A stretch of 5,485 bases of DNA from Chitinophagaceae bacterium. Lineage in GTDB: Bacteria > Bacteroidota > Bacteroidia > Chitinophagales > Chitinophagaceae. How positions within the stretch are numbered: position 1 is the stretch's first letter; every line of letters begins with the position of its first letter. A program made the position numbers and the translations under genes. The stretch lies in assembly GCA_947468255.1 (NCBI GenBank), contig CANIMM010000218.1, positions 1 through 5,485 of the forward strand, read 5' to 3'. Under the pieces are notes generated by a model, which saw nothing but the letters and a program-made list of their open reading frames with translations, was not told the DNA's origin and searched no databases. Shown here one piece after another: positions 1 to 5,485 of this stretch.

Positions 1-11
1 GTTTTATAGTG

Positions 12-19
12 CAAATATA
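12..19 (-). promoter_or_regulatory. candidate -7 promoter element, leftward
   Basis: Read on the minus strand this is TATATTTG, a full match to the Bacteroidota -7 consensus TAnnTTTG. It would drive a transcript leaving the window to the left, divergent from the Rrf2 gene. I see no clear -33 TTTG at normal spacing. The inverted repeat at 22-42 lies immediately upstream, where a repressor would block RNA polymerase. Eight-base matches occur by chance in AT-rich DNA, and the target gene lies outside the window. Confidence 0.33.
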
Positions 20-21
20 AT

Positions 22-42
22 AGTCTATTGTTTAAGTAGACT
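22..42. promoter_or_regulatory. inverted repeat, possible Rrf2 operator
   Basis: The arms AGTCTA (22-27) and TAGACT (37-42) form a perfect 6-base inverted repeat around a 9-base AT-rich spacer. The centre-to-centre spacing of about 15 bases suits a dimeric winged-helix protein. Rrf2-family regulators often bind palindromes in front of their own gene, so autoregulation or control of a divergent gene is a reasonable inference. Alternative: with the T-rich tract starting at 43 it could be a weak intrinsic terminator for a gene entering from the left, although the stem is short and has only two G-C pairs. Confidence 0.45.
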
Positions 43-70
43 TATTTTTTTTATTTTTTTTTATTTTTAT
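43..70. other. T-rich tract upstream of the Rrf2 gene
   Basis: From 45 to 68 all but two bases are T (runs of 8, 9 and 5 split by single A residues). The tract lies between the inverted repeat and the Rrf2 start codon. It could act as a flexible AT-rich upstream promoter element or as the U-run of a terminator. TAACTTTC at 74-81 resembles the -7 motif on the + strand but would place transcription start almost at the ATG, so I do not call a promoter from it. Confidence 0.4.
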
Positions 71-85
71 ACGTAACTTTCTGAA

Positions 86-496
86 ATGTTATCGAAAAAA
101 ACACAATATGCACTCAAAGCACTAGGCTATCTCGCTGGTAAATATGGCCAGGGACCGGTATTAATTTCAGAAATTGCTAAAAATAAAAAAATTCCTATTA
201 AATTTTTAGAGACCATCTTGTTGGAACTCAAACAAAACAATGTGTTGGAAAGCAAGAAGGGAAAAGGCGGCGGTTATTATTTGATTGAATCCCCTAAAAA
301 AACAACCCTAGCCCAGGCAATCCGGCTGGTGGGAGGGCCAATTGCACTGCTACCTTGCGTAAGCATCAACTTTTACGAAAAATGTAAAGACTGCAATGAA
401 GCCACCTGTGGCCTAAACAAAGCCATGCTGCAAACTAGGGATGCCACTTTGAAGATATTGGAAAAAAAGACTTTGGCTGAGCTAATAGATGGCTAA
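86..496 (+). CDS. Rrf2-family transcriptional regulator with four-cysteine cluster
   Basis: A 136-residue DNA-binding regulator, the usual length for the Rrf2 family (IscR, NsrR, CymR relatives). The N-terminal winged helix-turn-helix spans about residues 1-70: a first helix from SKKTQYALKAL, the ISEIAKNKKIPIKFLETIL recognition region, then a glycine-rich wing (KGKGGGYYL, 58-66). The long dimerisation helix follows. Cys91, Cys100, Cys103 and Cys108 form a C-x8-C-x2-C-x4-C cluster where IscR and NsrR hold an Fe-S cluster, so iron-sulfur, redox or NO sensing is likely by family knowledge, though the cluster type cannot be read from sequence. Start ATG at 86 gives the standard family N-terminus; no strong Shine-Dalgarno is visible. 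The gene is convergent with the DUF1501 gene, and a palindrome at 22-42 may be its operator. Its regulon is unknown, so I give no symbol. Confidence 0.93.
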   Translation: MLSKKTQYALKALGYLAGKYGQGPVLISEIAKNKKIPIKFLETILLELKQNNVLESKKGKGGGYYLIESPKKTTLAQAIRLVGGPIALLPCVSINFYEKCKDCNEATCGLNKAMLQTRDATLKILEKKTLAELIDG

Positions 497-554
497 ATCC
501 ATCACGGAGCCAAATGAACCCTGGGGCTTCACCCAAATACCTGCCCATGCCGGG

Positions 555-1979
555 CTAGGCAAATAAACCCATCTCTGCCCTACCCAATCCGTCGGGAGTG
601 GTATAGAAAGGTCTTTTTTCAACCATATAATGGGTATCCTCAGCAATCCCCAAGGCACGATAAATGGTTTGGTGAACCTGCTCAATCTTAATGGGATTTT
701 CAATGGTTTTACAGGGGCGTTCATCTGCCGTTTTTCCAAATACATTCCCCTTTTTAATACCTCCCCCAAACATCAACATGGAACATCCATCGGTGAAATG
801 GCGGTGCATACCATAATTTTTCAGCTCTTGAATCACGTCCGGTTGTTGCACCTGCTCCTGTACTTTGAGGTCGGGCCGCCCCTCCACCATCATATCCCGA
901 CTGAATTCACTAGCCAATATTATTAATGTGCGATCTAGATGCCCTGAACGATCCAAGTCTTTTATCAATTGAGCCACCGGGCCATCAATTTGCTTCTTCA
1001 TATCAACCAATCGCGTGTGTCCATTATCGTGCGTATCCCAATTTTTGAAGGGCTCGTATTCGGTGGTAACACTTATAAACCGCGCACCCTTTTCCGTTAG
1101 TCGGCGAGCCATTAGGCAACCCAAACCAAATTTTCCTGTGTTGTAAATATCATAACTCTCCTTAGGTTCTTTACTCAGATCGAATGCTGCAGCTTCAGGA
1201 GATTTTAACAGCATATAAGCCTGTTCCATCGACCTGCGCAAAGATTCCTTTTGATAGTCGCTACCCAATTCACCCATTGCGCCCTTATTCATCAGCTCAT
1301 TGTACAACTGGTTTCTTTTTTCAAACCGACTGATCGTCATCCCCACCGGAGGCTTCACACTTTCCAAGCCCGAAGTGGGATCCGGAATTAGAAAGGGAGC
1401 ATATTCGTTTCCCAAAAATCCAGCGGTATGAAAGGCTTTCAACTCTTCGCCTTCACCTAGGGTAAAACGCTGGCCGATATCTATAAAGGCTGGTATTACT
1501 GAATTCACGGGACCCAATTGCTTAGCAATCCAGGAACCAATATGAGGCGCAGCAACCGACTGTGGTGGTTTGTAACAAGTATGCCAGTGATACTGGTGTC
1601 GCGAGTGTAATATATGCCCCATATCCCCTGCCACATAAGACCTGATCACAGTACCCTTATCTAGTACTTTGCCGATTGATTCCAGGCCTTCAGAAAAATA
1701 AATATCATCCAATGCTGTGGGTGCCGACTTAAAAGTGCTTAGTACATCATTGGCCTGCATCCCCTTGGTGAAGGGCGTAAATTTTTTGGGATCAAAAGTA
1801 TCCGTATGGGCCATCCCCCCACCCATCCAAAGCAAGATCACCGTATCGGCGGTAGCAGTTATTTTAGATCGGTTGCAGGATGATAAAAAACCTGCCATCG
1901 GCGCACCAGCAGCAAGCGCTGCCATAGTTGCGGCACTGCTTCCTCTTATAAATTCCCTTCGGTTCCAACGACTACCCAT
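555..1979 (-). CDS. DUF1501 protein with Tat signal and lipobox
   Basis: A 474-residue exported protein of the DUF1501 family, which shares the alkaline phosphatase/sulfatase-like fold; substrate and reaction are unknown. Residues 1-36 hold a twin-arginine signal (RREFIRG, Arg7-Arg8), an Ala-rich hydrophobic stretch and LSSC ending at Cys35, a lipobox, so export in folded form by Tat followed by lipidation is likely. Family-like motifs: WMGGGMAHTDTFDPK (51-65), WDTHDNG (314-320), EFSRD (358-362), MHRHF (391-395) and the FGGG turn (404-407). The His and Asp residues in these are candidate metal ligands. The frame stays open to an upstream ATG at 2066, but that start would overlap the preceding gene by 62 bases and put 29 residues ahead of the Tat motif, so I choose the ATG at 1979. 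It follows the cytochrome-domain gene by 25 bases, which indicates one operon and joint function. The EFSRD version of the usual EFGRTP motif is unusual. Confidence 0.9.
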   Translation of the reverse strand: MGSRWNRREFIRGSSAATMAALAAGAPMAGFLSSCNRSKITATADTVILLWMGGGMAHTDTFDPKKFTPFTKGMQANDVLSTFKSAPTALDDIYFSEGLESIGKVLDKGTVIRSYVAGDMGHILHSRHQYHWHTCYKPPQSVAAPHIGSWIAKQLGPVNSVIPAFIDIGQRFTLGEGEELKAFHTAGFLGNEYAPFLIPDPTSGLESVKPPVGMTISRFEKRNQLYNELMNKGAMGELGSDYQKESLRRSMEQAYMLLKSPEAAAFDLSKEPKESYDIYNTGKFGLGCLMARRLTEKGARFISVTTEYEPFKNWDTHDNGHTRLVDMKKQIDGPVAQLIKDLDRSGHLDRTLIILASEFSRDMMVEGRPDLKVQEQVQQPDVIQELKNYGMHRHFTDGCSMLMFGGGIKKGNVFGKTADERPCKTIENPIKIEQVHQTIYRALGIAEDTHYMVEKRPFYTTPDGLGRAEMGLFA

Positions 1980-2004
1980 AAGCAATAATTTATGATCGTA
2001 TAAT

Positions 2005-4509
2005 TTAATAAATAATTTGAAATTCAGGTAATAACAAGATAACCCAAAATAAATCTTCAATCGCATCAGTAGTCGGCTGATCCCCTAATAATTTTTTAGC
2101 CACTTGGTACTCTGCCAACTGAGCATCTCTGCCCAATGCCCTTTTATAAATTTCTTTAATAATGCGGTCACTGGTAACATATTTATTCTTCCAGCTTACA
2201 GCGCCTTTTTTGATCATTGCATTGAACCGCTCGCCATTAGTAAGTTCCAGTGCTTGCAAAAGGTTTGCTTGCGATTCTCTACTGGTAGTAACCGTCTCCC
2301 GGCTAGGCCTTCCCAATGCGGTTAGAAAAGGATTGTTGACTACAAGCGAAGCGCGCACAAATGGAGGATGCAAAGAATCAATTACCTTATTTTGGATAGT
2401 ATGATACTTGACCATGGCATCAGAAAAAATCGGCCCCACAATATTCCCTGCAGCATCTGAAAACTGTTCGGCTGACATCCTTTTCCGCATCATCCCGCTA
2501 AATTGATATTGCTGCGATACGATTGTACTGGCATCCTTGAACCCTACTGAGGGAAGCTGGTAGGTAGAAGAGGTGGTAATCAAATAAAGAAGTTCCCTGA
2601 TGTCCGAATTTTCTTGCTGAAAATTAAATGACATCCAATCCAGCAGGTCCTGGCTCCAAGGTTCGTTGTCCATCACATCCACTGGTTCAACAAGGCCGCG
2701 GCCCATCAACTGTGCCCATAGCCGATTTACAATGGTCCTATACAACCGGCCATTCGCAGGCTGAATCATATTCACTGCCAACTGTGCCTGCTTAACAGAT
2801 CTGGCGGCGCTACTATCAATCGTACCCAACTCTTTCCAAAGAATTCTTGCTCCGGTGAATTTACCAGTAGGTTTATCGCAACGATTGATCTCTAGAGAAC
2901 TATCGGCAAAAATATTTGCAAAAGCATAGGCATCCGTCAGCTTCCAATCACTGATAAAACTATTGTGGCAGGAAGTGCATTTTAAATTAAGTCCCAAAAA
3001 TACCTGAGAAATATTTTGTGCCGCCTGCATCTCCGTCCGCTGACTTGCATTGACCACTCCACGCCATTTGATGCCTTCTACAAAACCTTTTGATTCATCT
3101 GTTGGACTAATGAGTTCCTTAACAAACTGGGTATAGGGTTTATTTGATTTGATGGACTTATACAACCAGTCGGTAATATTGTGCCTGCCGCCCGTAATAT
3201 ACCCTGTGCCGGTATAATCATTTCTTAAAATATCATTCCAAAAACTGAGCCAATGGGTGGCATAATCATCTTCGCGGTTGAGTAGTTGCCTTATCCATAA
3301 GTCCCTTTTATTGGGTCGGGTATCGTTGATAAACTTCTCCAGTTCCTCAGGACTTGGCAGCAAACCAATCAGGTCCATCGTAACCCTTCTTAAAAAAGTT
3401 CGATCATCGACCAACTTTGGCCAGGCAATTTTATTTTTTAAAAAATATTGGTTCGTCCACCGATCAACAGGATTGGAAAGATTATCTGTTGCGGGAGGAA
3501 GCGGAGGATTTCTAGGCTGGAGTGCTGCAACCCTGAAAATATTTTTTTCCGTTCCCTCGGGCCATGGTGCACCTTTTTGGATCCAAAAATTAATGATCGC
3601 AATATCTCCATCCGACAATTTTTTACCCTTGGAAGGCATGGCATCCTTGTGGTTGGAAGGCAGGTTGATGCGTCGAAACAACTCACTTGCAGCCGCATTG
3701 CCAGGAACCAACACCGGTCCATTTTCACCCCCTTTAAAAGCCATATCCTTTCTATCAAGCCGAAGATCTCCCTTGATCTTTTCTGGCCCATGGCATTTAT
3801 AACAATTGTGCGCCAATATAGCCCGTACCTGCACATTTAATTCGGCAGATTGCTGCTTGGATAATTGGACCGTATCATTTTTAAATGGAGACAAATCGAA
3901 ATTTGCTTTTGAAACAGTAACATAATCCGCACTCCAAGGGAGGGTGGCAGAAAGATAATCTTTTCCATGGGTAAGCGATGCGCCAAAATGCCCTGCCACA
4001 GCAACTCCCAACCCACTCATCAATAAAACGAAGCGATAATATTTAATTAGTTGCAATTGACCTTTTATCAAAATCCAGTTCAACAATAACCAAGCTAAAC
4101 TCGCTAGTAGTGCAGTAGCAATGCCCACCCATTGGTGGAGACTTACTAGCTCTTTTTCATAGCCACCTTCTCTTGCAAGCAGCAGGCCAACAATAGCTGA
4201 AAGGATAGCTGCGAAACTACCTACAACCAGCAGCAGTTTAATTACAGGGCGAAGGGAAGAGTTGAAATTTTTAAAAGTAAAAAGTTCCAATACCCCAGCA
4301 AGCAATAGTAAGGTTACTGGAAAATGAACAACTAAAGGATGAAGTCTTCCAAAAAATCTCCAAAGCCAAAAACTATTCCCTACCACAGTGGGAGCAGGAG
4401 ATTCCGCAAAACCTGGGAAGGAGCTTTGCAATAGCCCTATCAAAAGTATTAGGGTAATACTAATGACTGCCTTTTTTCCGGGAACTAAATTTCTCTTTAC
4501 ATCTTTCAT
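2005..4509 (-). CDS. membrane-anchored PSCyt1-PSCyt2(DUF1549)-PSD1(DUF1553) cytochrome-domain protein
   Basis: An 834-residue envelope protein. Order: N-terminal hydrophobic segment (about 13-30); a DUF2231-like membrane domain with four probable helices (about 59-79, 87-111, 126-147, 160-176); a PSCyt1 cytochrome c-like domain with heme motif CYKCH (236-240) and likely axial Met291 in AMPSKGKKLSDGD; PSCyt2/DUF1549 from about 345, with a second CxxCH, CTSCH (511-515); and PSD1/DUF1553 from about 575, marked by RTIVNRLWAQLMGRGLVEPV (591-610) and RALGR (790-794). The domain names come from Planctomycete proteins; the role of PSCyt2 and PSD1 is not established. The layout places the cytochrome part in the periplasm, tethered to the inner membrane. 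His57, His61, His125, His174 and His180 lie in or near the membrane helices and could bind heme b (inference). It is the first gene of a pair with the DUF1501 gene. The ATG at 4509 gives a good signal-like N-terminus. Confidence 0.9.
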   Translation of the reverse strand: MKDVKRNLVPGKKAVISITLILLIGLLQSSFPGFAESPAPTVVGNSFWLWRFFGRLHPLVVHFPVTLLLLAGVLELFTFKNFNSSLRPVIKLLLVVGSFAAILSAIVGLLLAREGGYEKELVSLHQWVGIATALLASLAWLLLNWILIKGQLQLIKYYRFVLLMSGLGVAVAGHFGASLTHGKDYLSATLPWSADYVTVSKANFDLSPFKNDTVQLSKQQSAELNVQVRAILAHNCYKCHGPEKIKGDLRLDRKDMAFKGGENGPVLVPGNAAASELFRRINLPSNHKDAMPSKGKKLSDGDIAIINFWIQKGAPWPEGTEKNIFRVAALQPRNPPLPPATDNLSNPVDRWTNQYFLKNKIAWPKLVDDRTFLRRVTMDLIGLLPSPEELEKFINDTRPNKRDLWIRQLLNREDDYATHWLSFWNDILRNDYTGTGYITGGRHNITDWLYKSIKSNKPYTQFVKELISPTDESKGFVEGIKWRGVVNASQRTEMQAAQNISQVFLGLNLKCTSCHNSFISDWKLTDAYAFANIFADSSLEINRCDKPTGKFTGARILWKELGTIDSSAARSVKQAQLAVNMIQPANGRLYRTIVNRLWAQLMGRGLVEPVDVMDNEPWSQDLLDWMSFNFQQENSDIRELLYLITTSSTYQLPSVGFKDASTIVSQQYQFSGMMRKRMSAEQFSDAAGNIVGPIFSDAMVKYHTIQNKVIDSLHPPFVRASLVVNNPFLTALGRPSRETVTTSRESQANLLQALELTNGERFNAMIKKGAVSWKNKYVTSDRIIKEIYKRALGRDAQLAEYQVAKKLLGDQPTTDAIEDLFWVILLLPEFQIIY
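2965..2979 (-). other. second CxxCH motif (within PSCyt2/DUF1549)
   Basis: Codes for Cys511-Thr-Ser-Cys514-His515, followed by NSFISDWKLTDAYAFANIF. A CxxCH at this place is common in DUF1549 proteins. Whether it carries heme or binds metal is not known to me. If heme is attached, the protein would be di-heme in its c-type part. Confidence 0.6.
3790..3804 (-). other. CxxCH heme c attachment motif (PSCyt1)
   Basis: Codes for Cys236-Tyr-Lys-Cys239-His240, followed by GPEKIKGDLRLD. This is the covalent heme c site expected in a PSCyt1 domain. A Met-Pro 51 residues downstream (Met291) is the candidate sixth ligand. Confidence 0.85.
3970..4362 (-). other. DUF2231-like histidine-bearing membrane domain (within the 834-residue protein)
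   Basis: Codes for about residues 50-180. The segment begins with GRLHPLVVHFPVTLLLL, a recognisable DUF2231-type signature, and has four hydrophobic helices. Histidines occur at HPLVVH (57, 61), LHQW (125) and GHFGASLTH (174, 180), each near a predicted membrane end. The pattern resembles helix bundles that bind b-type heme, but heme binding is inferred only. Confidence 0.6.
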
Positions 4510-4523
4510 AAGCTAAACAGATT

Positions 4524-4550
4524 TAAAGATATAGAAAAATTGCTATCAAA
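4524..4550 (-). promoter_or_regulatory. weak candidate promoter for the cytochrome/DUF1501 operon
   Basis: On the minus strand TTTG (4550-4547) is followed after 15 bases by TATCTTTA (4531-4524), which matches seven of eight positions of the Bacteroidota -7 motif TAnnTTTG. The spacing is shorter than the usual 17-23, and the leader before the ATG at 4509 would be only about 9 bases. It is listed because a 121-base gap separates this operon from the polymerase IV gene and some promoter is expected there. Confidence 0.2.
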
Positions 4551-4630
4551 AAAAAAGGGAGTCAATCTACAATAAAATGAGCGGCGAAAAACTGGCAAAC
4601 AATTGAAAATCAGGCATACTACTATTGCTA

Positions 4631-5485
4631 CTAACCTCCAGACGCCCTTCTGAGCTTTACTTTTCCAAAGCGATTTTTAACATCGTCGATTGCCTTGTAC
4701 AAATCAGTTTTTCTGGCGGTATTGTCAAATAAATTGGTTTGTACGGCTACATTGGTAAGCTCGCTTAGTTTTACACCCAATAAGCGAATAGGAGTTCCTT
4801 TTTTATACAATTTGTGAAACAAATCTTTTGCAATAGGGATGATCTCGTCATCTGCACAGGTAAAAGACACGGTGGTTTGTCGGGAGGTAGTTTCAAAATC
4901 GGGATACCGAATTTTTACTGCAATGCATCCGGCTACTTTACCCTCTTGTCTTAATTCGAAAGCAATTTTTTCTGATAGCCGAACAATTTCTCCCATCAAA
5001 AAATTAATATCGGTTTTATTTTCCTCAAAAGTATTTTCAGAAGAAATGGATTTGGCTTCATGGTATTGGCATACTTCACTGGTATGAATACCAAAACTTT
5101 TTTGCCATAGATCGGCACCCCATTTACCTAATCTTTGTTCTAGTTGCGCTGCACTAAATTGATTGATATCCCCGATGGTAAAGATGCCCATCGACTTGAG
5201 CACTTCATAGGTATGCTCCCCTACCCCTGGTATTTTATTGACGGATAGGGGCGATAAAAATTCTTGTTCTTTTCCGAAGGCCACCTGCAGGTACCCGTTG
5301 GGTTTAGCCTGTCCGGTAGCGATTTTGGCAATCATTTTATTACTGCCCATGCCAAATGAAATGGGCAATTTGGTTTCCTCCATAATTTGATGACGTAAAT
5401 CAATGGTCCACTGCAGCGGATTAAAAAAATGATCCATTCCTGTAAGGTCAAGATAAAATTCATCAATGGATGCTTTTTCAAATAA
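4631..5485 (-). CDS. dinB: DNA polymerase IV (Y-family), partial, 5' end outside window
   Basis: Translesion DNA polymerase of the Y family, cytoplasmic, copying past damaged bases with low fidelity. The frame is open to the window edge, giving 284 residues; roughly the first 100 residues, with the steric gate and first catalytic Asp, are missing. The first visible codons read LFEKASIDEFYLDLTGMDHF, the palm motif with catalytic Asp-Glu in SIDEF (5456-5470), so the ATG at 5437 is internal and not the start. Then come SFGMGSNKMIAKIATGQAKP (palm), KIPGVG (helix-hairpin-helix in the thumb), KSISSENTF opening the little finger, and QTNLF (4727-4741), a likely beta-clamp-binding peptide. The protein ends RRASGG at a TAG stop. 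It lies upstream of the cytochrome operon on the same strand, 121 bases away, with no obvious functional tie. No LexA-type operator can be judged because the promoter is off-window. Confidence 0.95.
   Translation of the reverse strand, partial: LFEKASIDEFYLDLTGMDHFFNPLQWTIDLRHQIMEETKLPISFGMGSNKMIAKIATGQAKPNGYLQVAFGKEQEFLSPLSVNKIPGVGEHTYEVLKSMGIFTIGDINQFSAAQLEQRLGKWGADLWQKSFGIHTSEVCQYHEAKSISSENTFEENKTDINFLMGEIVRLSEKIAFELRQEGKVAGCIAVKIRYPDFETTSRQTTVSFTCADDEIIPIAKDLFHKLYKKGTPIRLLGVKLSELTNVAVQTNLFDNTARKTDLYKAIDDVKNRFGKVKLRRASGG

Noticed and set aside
497..554. Possible bidirectional terminator between the convergent genes
   Set aside because: I see only weak inverted repeats (GGAGCC with GGCTTC at 506-530, GCCC with GGGC at 543-555) and no following T run, so no terminator can be supported.
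482..926. Short frames on both strands between and over the convergent gene ends (482-769 minus, 630-926 plus)
   Set aside because: Both mostly overlap the DUF1501 coding region in other frames and show no domain or ribosome-binding support.
1980..2066. Longer DUF1501 start at 2066 adding 29 residues
   Set aside because: It overlaps the preceding gene by 62 bases and puts 29 unrelated residues before the twin-arginine motif; the ATG at 1979 gives a normal Tat signal.
3278..3802. 174-residue open frame on the + strand
   Set aside because: It lies wholly antisense to the strongly supported cytochrome-domain gene, has no recognisable domain and reads as a frame shadow.
4548..4556. Run of nine A (T on the minus strand) after dinB, considered as a terminator tail
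   Set aside because: No GC-rich hairpin precedes it on the minus strand; it may simply be AT-rich spacer or part of the next promoter.
5435..5437. ATG at 5437 as start of the polymerase IV gene
   Set aside because: The frame continues to the window edge and encodes the conserved SIDEFYLDLTG catalytic motif upstream, so this Met is internal.

Overview
The window looks like a piece of a Bacteroidota chromosome, probably from the Chitinophagaceae/Sphingobacteriia side of the phylum. The evidence is moderate: AT-rich intergenic DNA, sites resembling the Bacteroidota -7 promoter motif TAnnTTTG, an Rrf2 regulator with the cysteine pattern I associate with that phylum, and a two-gene cytochrome/DUF1501 module in a form familiar from Bacteroidota, Planctomycetes and Verrucomicrobia. 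Genus cannot be assigned. There are four real genes and no RNA gene, insertion sequence or CRISPR array that I can see.

Layout. Positions 1-85 are an AT-rich regulatory stretch with an inverted repeat, a long T tract and a good match to a leftward promoter. An Rrf2-family regulator with four cysteines follows on the + strand (86-496). It converges, across 58 bases, on a two-gene minus-strand block. Read in its own direction, that block starts with an 834-residue membrane-anchored protein (4509 to 2005): DUF2231-like membrane domain, cytochrome c-like PSCyt1 domain, then PSCyt2/DUF1549 and PSD1/DUF1553. After a 25-base gap comes a DUF1501 protein (1979 to 555) with a twin-arginine signal and a lipobox. 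Upstream of the block, on the same strand and 121 bases away, is the 3' part of a DNA polymerase IV gene (dinB), cut by the right edge of the window.

How the genes work together. The cytochrome-domain gene and the DUF1501 gene almost certainly form an operon and a functional pair acting outside the cytoplasm. The biochemical role of such pairs is unknown to me. The first protein carries a histidine-rich membrane domain joined to a CxxCH cytochrome domain, which suggests electron transfer between membrane and periplasm. The second has motifs like those of the alkaline phosphatase/sulfatase fold and is probably a Tat-exported lipoprotein. The Rrf2 regulator and polymerase IV show no evident link to this pair. 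The most interesting points are the putative redox-coupled membrane/cytochrome/hydrolase-like module and the palindrome-promoter arrangement in front of the regulator.
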